The notes beneath the pieces were generated by a model. It was not told where the DNA came from, made no database searches, and was given only the letters and a program-made list of their open reading frames with translations. Source: an uncultured Acetatifactor sp. (lineage in GTDB: Bacteria; Bacillota; Clostridia; Lachnospirales; Lachnospiraceae). From it: DNA of 64,000 bases. The DNA lies in contig CAJUQT010000004.1 of NCBI GenBank assembly GCA_910588225.1, positions 1-64,000 of the forward strand, in the 5' to 3' direction. The position numbers were made by a program, and so were the translations under genes. Positions 36,976 to 45,202 of this stretch are shown one piece after another (position 1 is the stretch's first letter; each line of letters starts with the position of its first letter).

Positions 36976-37914
36976 CTACATAATTCCTTCGTAGCCCTTG
37001 CGGCTGGTTATCCAGTTCGTCAATAACACCAGGGAGGTATTCACTACCGATTTGAACATACCAATCGCGGTGGTATAGGAATACTGGGTGCTTCCTCCTG
37101 CAATACCGTTGTTATATATGTAGATTTCAAATACTTCCAGCTGTTTCTTCACCATGGCATTGTTCATCAGGAATACCTGCTCAAAATCTACCGAAATGAT
37201 AGAACCCATCTTCAGAATCAGCATAACCACTACTGTGGGCATAATGCTGGGAAGTGTAATCTTCATGATACACTGAAGCCGGCTTGCGCCGTCCATTTTC
37301 GCCGCTTCGTACAGAGACTGGTCCACCCCGGCAATGGCCGCCAGATAGACGATGGATCCCCAGCCAATTCCCTTCCACAGGGACTGTATGACGATAATCG
37401 GATAAATAGCAGTGGTGCTGAACAGATAAGCAGTGGGCTCCTTTCCAAAGGATGCCGCAATTTTGTTCACAACGCCCTGTTCCGTGGACAACAGAAAAAA
37501 GGTCAGACTGACCACAATGGCCCAGGACAGGAAATGCGGCAGGTACACGGAAGTCTGTATAAACTTTTTAAATTTGCTGTTGCGCACCTCATTCAGAATC
37601 AGCGCCAGTATAATAGGCGCCGGAAAAGTAAGGAGATTCAGACCGCTGATGACAAGCGTGTTGCGCAGCATATTGTAGAATTTCGCATCCTGGAACAAAG
37701 TTGCAAAATGTTTGAATCCCACCCAGGGACTTCCCAGAATACCCATATGAGGATTGTAATCTTCAAAGGCCATGAGCAGACCGCGCATGGGCAGATAATG
37801 AAACGTAAACAACAGAATCAGTCCCGGAAGCCCCAGGAAATATACCCAGCGATACTCATACAGTCTCTTGCTTAACTGCTTCTTCGCAGGTTTATACACA
37901 ACATTTTTCGACAT
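36976..37914 (-). CDS. Carbohydrate ABC transporter permease (LplB-like)
   Basis: This 312-residue permease has six helices and the EAA motif YEAAKMDGASRLQCIMKITLP. A start 28 codons upstream is in frame but lies within regulatory DNA; ATG at 37914 follows GGAGGGG and begins the conserved Met-Ser-Lys sequence. Its own promoter with a putative YesN site lies just upstream, so the importer can be expressed separately from the esterase and fucosidase genes. Confidence 0.93.
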   Translation of the reverse strand: MSKNVVYKPAKKQLSKRLYEYRWVYFLGLPGLILLFTFHYLPMRGLLMAFEDYNPHMGILGSPWVGFKHFATLFQDAKFYNMLRNTLVISGLNLLTFPAPIILALILNEVRNSKFKKFIQTSVYLPHFLSWAIVVSLTFFLLSTEQGVVNKIAASFGKEPTAYLFSTTAIYPIIVIQSLWKGIGWGSIVYLAAIAGVDQSLYEAAKMDGASRLQCIMKITLPSIMPTVVVMLILKMGSIISVDFEQVFLMNNAMVKKQLEVFEIYIYNNGIAGGSTQYSYTTAIGMFKSVVNTSLVLLTNWITSRKGYEGIM

Positions 37915-37944
37915 ATCGTCAGCCCCTCCTGTTTTCTTTTCTTC

Positions 37945-38006
37945 ATTATAGCTTTCACCCGATATCCCTTGAATTGAAAACATTTCACTTTTTTTCATAA
38001 ATTCAA
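37945..38006 (-). promoter_or_regulatory. YesN-type activator site and promoter, copy B
   Basis: On the minus strand TATAAT (37945-37950) is preceded at 23 nt by a 33-bp element (37974-38006) with ends TTGAA and TTCAA and an inner tract of seven A followed by GTG. It is 29/33 identical to copy A at 40621 and has identical spacing. The -35 position (TTCAAG) abuts the element. It serves the permease/SBP genes. Confidence 0.65.
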
Positions 38007-38033
38007 GAATCGCCTGAAAACCTTCACTTTATC

Positions 38034-39107
38034 TCAGATGTTGTGTTTCTCCCGATACTCCATAAAACGGTGCCAGTCCTCTCTGGCCAGATAATGTGTC
38101 CCCTTCCTGAGATGATAACCGATATGTCCCTCCGGGAATGCCTCTCCGGGCTCCGGATACCTGTCCGGACATATCAGCCCTGAAAGTCCCCAGGTTTCAT
38201 AAGCCTCCGAACCGGCCACACAGGTCAGGAATTCCGACTTCGGGTCCGCCCAGTCATCCTCCGACGCGCTTGCCACATAGAGGTGCCTGGGCGCAGTCAG
38301 TGCCGCCAGATAATGGGCGTCAAAAGGCATTTCCTCTTCCCGTCCCACAAGGTCTGCCATATTTCCGCAGAACCAGTAACCCGCATTCTTTTTCAGGTCC
38401 GCCAGCTGCTCTCCCTTTTTCCCCCGGTACAGGGCAATACCGCCGCAGCCGGAATCATTGCTGACCACCATGCTGAAGCGATCGTCCAGAGCTCCCGCCA
38501 GCAGCGCCGTCTTCCCCAGCCTTGAATGTCCCACCACTGCGATTCGCCCAGGATCCGCCAGTTCCTTTTCCAGACACACATCCAGAAGCCTTGAGCCGGC
38601 CCAGGCCCATATGGCAATCTTCCCCCAGGAATCATAGGGATTCCGCCTGCAAAACGATCCGGCCCCGTTCAGGAAGCCGTCCTCCTTGTCTGGCGTCACA
38701 GCTTCATAGTAGAGAGAAGCCAGGCCATAGCCTCGGTCGATGAGCTCCTCCCCCATACCGTCCCCCACGGCATTGGCAAACGTATAGTGCAGAAACAGCG
38801 GCGGCTTTTCCTTCCCCTTGGGCAGGGCCACACAGGCCGGAAAGGATGTATAGGCAAAAGGAGAAGTCACCCGTATCTCCAGCTGCAAAATAATGGCTTT
38901 CCCGCCATAACCGTTATCGTCCCGCTTCGTCTCCACACCCTCCACCTTCAATGGGAATATGGGGGCATAACCGTACAATTCCCTGCATAGCAGATTCCTG
39001 ATTTCTTCCAGCCTCTTCTTCCTGGCTTCCGGTTCCGTGGGAAGGCCTATTTCCGGCACTCCCCTTTTCTTCAGTTCCACCTGCAGCATATTCCGTTGGT
39101 TTTCCAT
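38034..39107 (-). CDS. CE15-like alpha/beta-hydrolase (carbohydrate esterase)
   Basis: This 357-residue protein has the alpha/beta-hydrolase nucleophile Ser195 in VVGHSRLGKTALL, preceded by WGKIAIWAWAGSRLLD and followed by VVSNDSGCGG and ASASEDDWADPKSEF; the catalytic His is probably in the C-terminal KGTHYLA stretch. This pattern is that of glucuronoyl-esterase-like (CE15) and related acetyl-xylan esterases. There is no signal peptide, so the substrate must be imported. It lies 12 nt downstream of a GH29 gene in one operon with the ABC importer. CE15 assignment is by motif memory only. Confidence 0.75.
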   Translation of the reverse strand: MENQRNMLQVELKKRGVPEIGLPTEPEARKKRLEEIRNLLCRELYGYAPIFPLKVEGVETKRDDNGYGGKAIILQLEIRVTSPFAYTSFPACVALPKGKEKPPLFLHYTFANAVGDGMGEELIDRGYGLASLYYEAVTPDKEDGFLNGAGSFCRRNPYDSWGKIAIWAWAGSRLLDVCLEKELADPGRIAVVGHSRLGKTALLAGALDDRFSMVVSNDSGCGGIALYRGKKGEQLADLKKNAGYWFCGNMADLVGREEEMPFDAHYLAALTAPRHLYVASASEDDWADPKSEFLTCVAGSEAYETWGLSGLICPDRYPEPGEAFPEGHIGYHLRKGTHYLAREDWHRFMEYREKHNI

Positions 39108-39119
39108 ATTCTGCTCCTT

Positions 39120-40568
39120 TCAAAACGAAATCTTCAGGCACCATGCGCCTTCCGGCATATAGCCTTCCGGAAGCGCCGCAGTCAGAATTCCCATGTCCGA
39201 TGAAAATGCCAGTTCCCCGTATCCCAGCAGTGATACTGACTTCACGGAAGATGCATCCCTCAGGCAGTGCAAGGCCGCCGTGCGGGGTCTCCCCATCAGG
39301 AATGCATAGACTGTATTTCCTTTCTGGGTATAGCGCACATCATAGGGTGTCCATACAGTTTCCTTCTCTGCCTCCGCCGCCGTAACGCCCTCGCCGCTTA
39401 CCTGATAGGGCCGGGTGTCATAGATGCCTTCTCCGTTTACGCTCATCCAGGCTGTAATCCCATCCAGGATAAAACTGCACTCTTCATCCAGTGTGCCGTC
39501 CGGCCTCTGGGGGAGATTCAGCAGCAGATTTCCGTTCTTTGACACAATATCCACCAGCAGGTCCGTCACCTGTACGGCAGTTTTGTAGGTTTCCCGCACG
39601 TCATAGAACCAGTGGCCCAGGCAGGTATCTGTCTGCCAGGGATTCTCCCTGATCTCGTCGCCCATACTGCGCTCAAAATCCAGCAGGCCGATGCGGTGAT
39701 ACTCTTCCCGCTTGTCCTTATGCAGGTACACAGCTCTGTTCTCCCCGTATTTCGCCTCGCTGGAATTATACAGGTGGGCGGCTATGGAAAGACCCGGAAG
39801 CCACGTGGGATCCGTAACATCCGCATAATTCCGGTAAAAAGGCAACGCTCCGTCCGAGTACAGCAGTTCCGGCTCATACCGGTCCACTACCTCTTTGATG
39901 TCCTCATACCATACCGGATACCATCTCTCGTCCCAGGTATAATGATGCCGCACATATCCCGGCTCCACGGTGAAAGCATTATCATGGTAAAAGTCCTTCC
40001 ATTCCGGGTCATAACCGTCATAGGGGACGCCCGCCATGGGCCCCTTTTTGTCACAGAGCTTATTGGTGTTGAACCATTCAAAGCTCGCCCCATGATGCTC
40101 GCTAAGACCGAATACCAGTCCCTCCTTCCCGGCCGCCTCCTTCCAAAGTCCCACAATATCCCCGTGGGGACCGTAATTTACACTGTTGAAAGGATTTCTG
40201 GCAGAAGGATAGTTGAAAAAGTGATCATGGTGCATGGCCTGTGCCACAAAATATCTGGCGCCTGCCTTTTTATACCGGCTCATCAGCTCTCCGGGATTGA
40301 AATTCTCCGCCTTCCAGAGCTGTACAATATCCTTATAACCGAATTTGGAAGGATGTCCGTAAGTTCTCAGGTGATAAAGATACTGCGGTGAGCCTTCCAC
40401 ATACATATTCCTGGCATACCAGTCTCCGTACATGGGCACAGACTGAGGGCCCCAATGGGACCAGATGCCGAATTTTGCATTGCGGAACCATTCAGGGCAT
40501 GAAAAATGATACAGAGACTCAAAGCTCGGCTGAAAGCTGCCTTTCGCTGTTTCATAATAATAATCCAT
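39120..40568 (-). CDS. GH29 alpha-L-fucosidase-like enzyme (copy 2)
   Basis: This 482-residue GH29 family protein shows FRNAKFGIWSHWGPQSVPMYGDWYARN-type start (residues 28-54), FVAQAMHHDHFFNY, and the nucleophile Asp239 in ELLYSDGALPFY. HHDHF in place of the common HHDGF, and a much longer loop between them, set it apart from the two other copies, so the substrate may differ. ATG at 40568 has an AAAGGAGG site. It is the first gene of the ABC/esterase operon and has a TATAAT promoter preceded by a YesN-type element. Confidence 0.85.
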   Translation of the reverse strand: MDYYYETAKGSFQPSFESLYHFSCPEWFRNAKFGIWSHWGPQSVPMYGDWYARNMYVEGSPQYLYHLRTYGHPSKFGYKDIVQLWKAENFNPGELMSRYKKAGARYFVAQAMHHDHFFNYPSARNPFNSVNYGPHGDIVGLWKEAAGKEGLVFGLSEHHGASFEWFNTNKLCDKKGPMAGVPYDGYDPEWKDFYHDNAFTVEPGYVRHHYTWDERWYPVWYEDIKEVVDRYEPELLYSDGALPFYRNYADVTDPTWLPGLSIAAHLYNSSEAKYGENRAVYLHKDKREEYHRIGLLDFERSMGDEIRENPWQTDTCLGHWFYDVRETYKTAVQVTDLLVDIVSKNGNLLLNLPQRPDGTLDEECSFILDGITAWMSVNGEGIYDTRPYQVSGEGVTAAEAEKETVWTPYDVRYTQKGNTVYAFLMGRPRTAALHCLRDASSVKSVSLLGYGELAFSSDMGILTAALPEGYMPEGAWCLKISF

Positions 40569-40591
40569 GGATATCGTCCTCCTTTTTCTCC

Positions 40592-40653
40592 ATTATACAG
40601 CCCGTTCTTTCGGGAAACTTTTGAAAACATCCCACTTTTTTTCACTAATTCAA
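40592..40653 (-). promoter_or_regulatory. YesN-type activator site and promoter, copy A
   Basis: On the minus strand TATAAT (40592-40597) lies 24 nt before the GH29 start. Its -35 position is a poor AAGTTT, followed by the small palindrome CCCG-N6-CGGG. A 33-bp element with TTGAA and TTCAA ends (40621-40653) sits 23 nt upstream of the -10 box, the same place as in copy B. A weak -35 next to an adjoining site indicates activator-dependent transcription. Confidence 0.65.
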
Positions 40654-40667
40654 CCTGAATTCCTGTC

Positions 40668-40696
40668 TTGACTTTCCGTTTCCTGTTGGCTATGAT
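40668..40696 (+). promoter_or_regulatory. Promoter of the YesN-type regulator gene
   Basis: TTGACT (40668-40673) and TATGAT (40691-40696) are spaced 17 nt apart. It starts 14 nt beyond the copy A element, so the regulator could influence its own expression. Confidence 0.6.
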
Positions 40697-40769
40697 GAAA
40701 AAAGGGGACAGTTATTCCCCGTCTGTACTATCGCGGAAAAGGGACGGGGACTCAAACGGGAGGAAGCAT

Positions 40770-42269
40770 ATGTATCAGGTAATCTGTGTGGATGATGAAG
40801 AATTTGTGCTGGATGATTTGCAGAAAGCAATTGACTGGTTTGGTTTCAATATGGAGATTGCTCTGGCCACAACATGTCCCCCCGACGCGCTCTCCTACAT
40901 AAAAAGTCACCCCGCCCATCTTCTGCTGACAGACATCTCCATGCCTCAGATGTCAGGGGTGGATTTAATCAAAGAGGTCAAGCGGATTAATCCTTCTATC
41001 TCCATTCTGGTACTCTCCGCCTACGACACTTTCGCCTATGTGCGTTCCGCCATGCAGGAGGGCGCGGAAAATTACCTGCTGAAGCCTCTGGACCCGGAAG
41101 AGCTGTCGGAATCCCTGAGTACTATTGTCAGCCATCTGGATAACCGAAGCAAAATATCGGAGAATTTCGGTCCCGCCATGCTGACTTTCCGCAGTAATTT
41201 TGTGGAGAGCTGGTGCAAGGGAAATTTAAGCGAGGAAGAATTTCTTACCAGAGCCTCCATGCTGGGAGTTAATCTGCAGCTGGACAACTATACTGTCATC
41301 CTTTTTGCCGTCACAGGCTCCGCGGCAGGACGGATGCCGGAGCTTTTTGATGCTCTGCTTTCCATGTTCGTGGGAAATTACAGTGCTCATTTTTATTTCG
41401 AGACTCCCTCCCGCTTTGTCTGCATCCTCAGCAGTTCCTCCGGGAATTTTAATATTTTCCGTTTTCAGAACGAAATCAACCGCCTGCGTCCCATGATGGG
41501 TTTTCCTTTCTTCGTATCTGTGGGAGGTACGGTGGATAATTACGCGGATGTGAGCGGCAGCTACCATGAAGTCAGAAAATATGCCTGTCTGTGCTATACG
41601 CCTGTGGACTTCATCGTCTGCCGCAATTTCGTTTTCCCCATGAAGGACCAGCTTCTGATTGAGCAGGATTTATCCGACGTTACCGCAGACGCCTATCTGA
41701 CCGGCATTGAAAATATCATGAGTCATGTCTCCCCGGAAAGGCGTATCTCCCTGGAGCTGGCTGTGGTGAATCGATGTATCAGCCTGATGCCTGCCGGCTC
41801 TGACGAAGAACTGATTGCCTCCCTTGTGAGCAAAGTCATCTGCGACAAAGAAAATCCGGAAGGGATTCTCGCCTATCTGAAGGAGCTGGCGATCACTGTG
41901 CAGGAAATGCTGGAAAGTGCAGGCGCCGGGATTACACATCAGTATGTAAACCGCATCATCGAGATTATCCATGATTTTTCCAACAAGGATATCTCCCTGA
42001 AAACCCTTGCGGCTCAGCTGGATATGCATCCCTCCTATCTGGGTTCCATCTTCCACCAGCAGACAGGATACTATTTCAACGACTATCTGAACGAGGAGCG
42101 GTTAAAATATGCGGCAAGGCTTATGGAGGATAATTCCGTTCGGCTGAAGGATATCTCCGACATGGCGGGGTTCTCCAGCCAGACTTATTTCAACCGGCAG
42201 TTTAAGAAATATTTCAATCAGTCCCCTAATACCTACCGCAAGAATCTGAAAATGCGGCAGATTGAGTGA
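40770..42269 (+). CDS. YesN-type response regulator with AraC DNA-binding domain
   Basis: This 499-residue regulator has a receiver domain (ICVDDEEFVLDD, phospho-acceptor Asp55 in LLTDISMPQMSG, Lys in LLKPLD near 104), a ~250-residue middle region and a C-terminal double helix-turn-helix of AraC type (ISLKTLAAQLDMHPSYLGSI, LKDISDMAGFSSQTYFNRQF). The ATG at 40770 has a GGGAGGAAG site; an upstream in-frame start covers promoter DNA. It is expected to be phosphorylated by the YesM-like kinase at 32419 and to activate the importer and glycosidase operons. Confidence 0.93.
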   Translation: MYQVICVDDEEFVLDDLQKAIDWFGFNMEIALATTCPPDALSYIKSHPAHLLLTDISMPQMSGVDLIKEVKRINPSISILVLSAYDTFAYVRSAMQEGAENYLLKPLDPEELSESLSTIVSHLDNRSKISENFGPAMLTFRSNFVESWCKGNLSEEEFLTRASMLGVNLQLDNYTVILFAVTGSAAGRMPELFDALLSMFVGNYSAHFYFETPSRFVCILSSSSGNFNIFRFQNEINRLRPMMGFPFFVSVGGTVDNYADVSGSYHEVRKYACLCYTPVDFIVCRNFVFPMKDQLLIEQDLSDVTADAYLTGIENIMSHVSPERRISLELAVVNRCISLMPAGSDEELIASLVSKVICDKENPEGILAYLKELAITVQEMLESAGAGITHQYVNRIIEIIHDFSNKDISLKTLAAQLDMHPSYLGSIFHQQTGYYFNDYLNEERLKYAARLMEDNSVRLKDISDMAGFSSQTYFNRQFKKYFNQSPNTYRKNLKMRQIE

Positions 42270-42293
42270 CAGAAAATCGAAAAACGACCGAAA

Positions 42294-42328
42294 AACGAGG
42301 GCTGTCATTTGGCAGCCCTCGTTTTTTC
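42294..42328 (+). terminator. Terminator of the YesN-type regulator gene
   Basis: An 11-bp stem AACGAGGGCTG/CAGCCCTCGTT with a loop of 8 nt and a T run lies 25 nt after the stop codon. Confidence 0.92.
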
Positions 42329-42381
42329 ACTCCTGACTATTTACAACCACTCATTTCTCAGCCTGAACTGTCATGCATCCG

Positions 42382-45114
42382 TTACTCATACAGCCAGTCC
42401 AGCTTCTCCGGCGTCTCCCCGGAAAGCCCGGCATTTCTCGCCTGAAGTTCCGCATTCGCAGGCACCACTCCCACAATGGTAAAGCCGCCTGTTCCCATGT
42501 AAATCTCATGGGTTCCCTTCTCATAAAAGTAAGCATGAATATTGCAGTTGGGGCAATTCTCCGCCTGCAGCGCATTGGCATACACCACGCTTAAGCCCCC
42601 TCTGTCATCCGCGTGGGTATTGGTCTCCAGATCTGGAAGCTTCAGCCATTCCACACCTCCTGCATTCATATAGGCAATCAACACTTTTACATCCTGTGAA
42701 ACCTTCAGGACAATTCTTGCGCCTTCGGACATGGCACTGCCAAGGCCAAAGCGAATCCCTGTGAGCCCGTTCAATTCCGGCGCCAGCATGGTAATGGGAG
42801 CCGCCATATCCGTAAAAATACTCTCGCCCTTTTGCACTGTATAGGTTTCGCAGGCACATTCTTCAAGCGCAAAAGGCACTCCGCTCAGGGCTTCCGCCTC
42901 CTGCTCTTCTTCCCTTCCACCGGGGAAAATGCCTTTCTTCATTTCCTCCAGATGCGCCTTAAAGCAGGCAAATTCCTTCTCATACTCCGGCAGGCACTGG
43001 GTCCAGTGTCCATAGGCCGAACCGTCTGTGAATGGAATTTTCCGCTGTCTGGTCTGCATACTGCAGGCATAGAGATACGTCCGGTCTGTGAGCTTTGCCA
43101 GTCTGCGGTAATGCTCCAGACTCTCTTCCCAGGGGGCCACAGCGTCTTCCAATAAAGTCAGATCACCCCGCAGATTTTCGTCCATGGTATATTTATAATG
43201 CAGAATGCAGAATGCCGCTTCCAGCTTCTTCGCATAGCTCAGCGTAAGTTCCTCCATAGCTTCCGCATCTGTAAGCCAGTGTGCCAGCTCCTGCCGGTTC
43301 TTCCCTGCTTTTTCCTGCACAGACCGGAAAAGCCATGCGGCTGTCCGGGCATAATATACCGTTTCAGCGCACATATCCGCCGTGGTCTCCCCATAAAAGG
43401 GTTCCCCGGCCAGCATTCTGCGGATTTCATCATCCGGCTGCTCTCCCGGCGTGGAAACGGATCTCCACAGTTCGTAATTGGGCCTGTAACGCTTCACATT
43501 TGTAAACTGGCTCATGGTCATTCCCAGACTCATGGTCTGCCGATTTCCCTCGGTGATTCCCACCCGGCGTAAGATACGCGGCGCGCACTGTCCCAGAGCA
43601 TTCACCGCCCTGTAAATCCTGTGGGCGCTGTCCGTATCCACCGCAAAATGTCCGGCGAACACATCCCTCCAGTAAAGCCGCTCCGTCTCCGGATCTCTGT
43701 CCGGATTCCAGGCATAGCGGAACCACGCCCGATACCACAGCCAGTCTCTCTCCATCTGCAGCAGCCTCTCCTGCTCTTTATCCGGCGCATAAGGCCAGTC
43801 CCAGAAGAACAGCGGATACAGGTGCAAACCGTTGCAGCTCAGCCTGCTTCTCCCCGCCTGCATACATTTCTGGATAAATTCGGTGGCTCCATAACGGAAA
43901 GGCTCCAAATCCGCCAACACATGTACATTCATGATATGAGTCTGTCCATGAGAGGCCAGACGCACATGAATATCCTGCCATTTCCCTCCGGGCAGATAGG
44001 TTGTCAGCCCCTCCCCATTGTATTTCCACATGGTATAGAGATGGTCATACAGCGGCACCGCCTGTTCCATAACTGCATTGGGGTCACAGTCATGGCCTCT
44101 CAGAATCAATGGCGGCAGCTCCTTTAAGCCCGCTTCTCTGACCCCTTCCTTCACAGCCGGAATGATCGTCTGGATGAACCAGTCCGTCTTATTCTGCAGC
44201 CCGCGCAGCGCCTCTCCCAGACACACCATGAGACCGATATGGGGGAAAGAAGCGATAAACTTCACAATGGATTTATAGGTATAATCGCGATTCAGCTCCG
44301 TGATGGATGTCTGCAGCAAATCCACATGATGCTTCTGGGCCAGAGGCAGCGGAATATGAATGCTGTAAAATTTCAGCACCAGCCAGATACCCCTGCGGTC
44401 ACATTCCTCTGTGAGCCACCCGAACATCTCCCTGTTCTTCTGGTATTCCTCCTCCGTCACCTCCAGGGCCTCCGGATAATCCTCCAGCTTCACCAGCGAA
44501 GAGAACGGCTGTCCCGTCCAGAGATACAGCACGTTGCAGCGTTCCTCCAGCAGCTGTTCCAGGAACTTCTCCCACAACGTTTTGTCATAGAACCAGGGGA
44601 ATCTTGCGGGCGTGATAGGATATTCATAAGTCAGCCTGGGCGGCTCCACTTTCGTAAGCTGCAGCCCCACCGCCGGACCTCTCAGCCGAAATGCAGGCGC
44701 GTCCGCAAATGCCAGATCGTGATCCGCCACCGCTTCTGTCTCTTCTGCGCGAATCCTGTCCGCCAGTGCCATGGCGCCGTAAAGTGCGCCTGTCTCCGTC
44801 CCGCCCACAGCCACAAACAGATTCAGTCCCGACAGGAATACCAGATAAAATCCTTCTCCCTCCGGCGCCTCCGTATGATATAGCAGAAGCTTCTCTTCCT
44901 CCAGTCTTCGAATCAGGCCGCCTTCCTGTCTGGTTCCCACATAGATGCCGCTGATGCCGGTCCGCTGCTTCCCAGCCTCCCATGCCTCTTCCGTCACACA
45001 GTCATACGCAAACCCGCGGCTTTTCAGCGCTTCTTCAATTCTGACAAGACCAGTCTCAATCCGCTTACTCCCTGTGGCTTCCCTGATAATCCTTACCTTT
45101 TTTCCTGTTTCCAT
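42382..45114 (-). CDS. Large glycoside-hydrolase-like protein of unassigned family
   Basis: This 910-residue cytoplasmic protein appears multi-domain. Residues 1-135 look like the GH20/GH67-type N-terminal alpha/beta domain (LNLFVAVGGTETGALYGAMA). Residues 140-480 look like a TIM barrel: FLEQLLEERCNVLYLWTG, CDRRGIWLVLKFYSIHI, IGLMVCLGEAL with a candidate catalytic Glu301, and PPLILRGHDCDPN. The remainder is helical, then beta-rich near the C-terminus. I cannot place it in a named GH family. It lies 88 nt downstream of a GH2 gene, near three GH29 genes and an ABC importer, so a role in degrading an imported oligosaccharide is inferred. Confidence 0.6.
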   Translation of the reverse strand: METGKKVRIIREATGSKRIETGLVRIEEALKSRGFAYDCVTEEAWEAGKQRTGISGIYVGTRQEGGLIRRLEEEKLLLYHTEAPEGEGFYLVFLSGLNLFVAVGGTETGALYGAMALADRIRAEETEAVADHDLAFADAPAFRLRGPAVGLQLTKVEPPRLTYEYPITPARFPWFYDKTLWEKFLEQLLEERCNVLYLWTGQPFSSLVKLEDYPEALEVTEEEYQKNREMFGWLTEECDRRGIWLVLKFYSIHIPLPLAQKHHVDLLQTSITELNRDYTYKSIVKFIASFPHIGLMVCLGEALRGLQNKTDWFIQTIIPAVKEGVREAGLKELPPLILRGHDCDPNAVMEQAVPLYDHLYTMWKYNGEGLTTYLPGGKWQDIHVRLASHGQTHIMNVHVLADLEPFRYGATEFIQKCMQAGRSRLSCNGLHLYPLFFWDWPYAPDKEQERLLQMERDWLWYRAWFRYAWNPDRDPETERLYWRDVFAGHFAVDTDSAHRIYRAVNALGQCAPRILRRVGITEGNRQTMSLGMTMSQFTNVKRYRPNYELWRSVSTPGEQPDDEIRRMLAGEPFYGETTADMCAETVYYARTAAWLFRSVQEKAGKNRQELAHWLTDAEAMEELTLSYAKKLEAAFCILHYKYTMDENLRGDLTLLEDAVAPWEESLEHYRRLAKLTDRTYLYACSMQTRQRKIPFTDGSAYGHWTQCLPEYEKEFACFKAHLEEMKKGIFPGGREEEQEAEALSGVPFALEECACETYTVQKGESIFTDMAAPITMLAPELNGLTGIRFGLGSAMSEGARIVLKVSQDVKVLIAYMNAGGVEWLKLPDLETNTHADDRGGLSVVYANALQAENCPNCNIHAYFYEKGTHEIYMGTGGFTIVGVVPANAELQARNAGLSGETPEKLDWLYE

Positions 45115-45202
45115 ACTTTCCTCCGTTTTAATACAAAATTTTCCAATTTATTTTTATTCTTTTCCATGCAAGGTTGTATCGCTTGTTGCACAGGGCTCTT
45201 CC

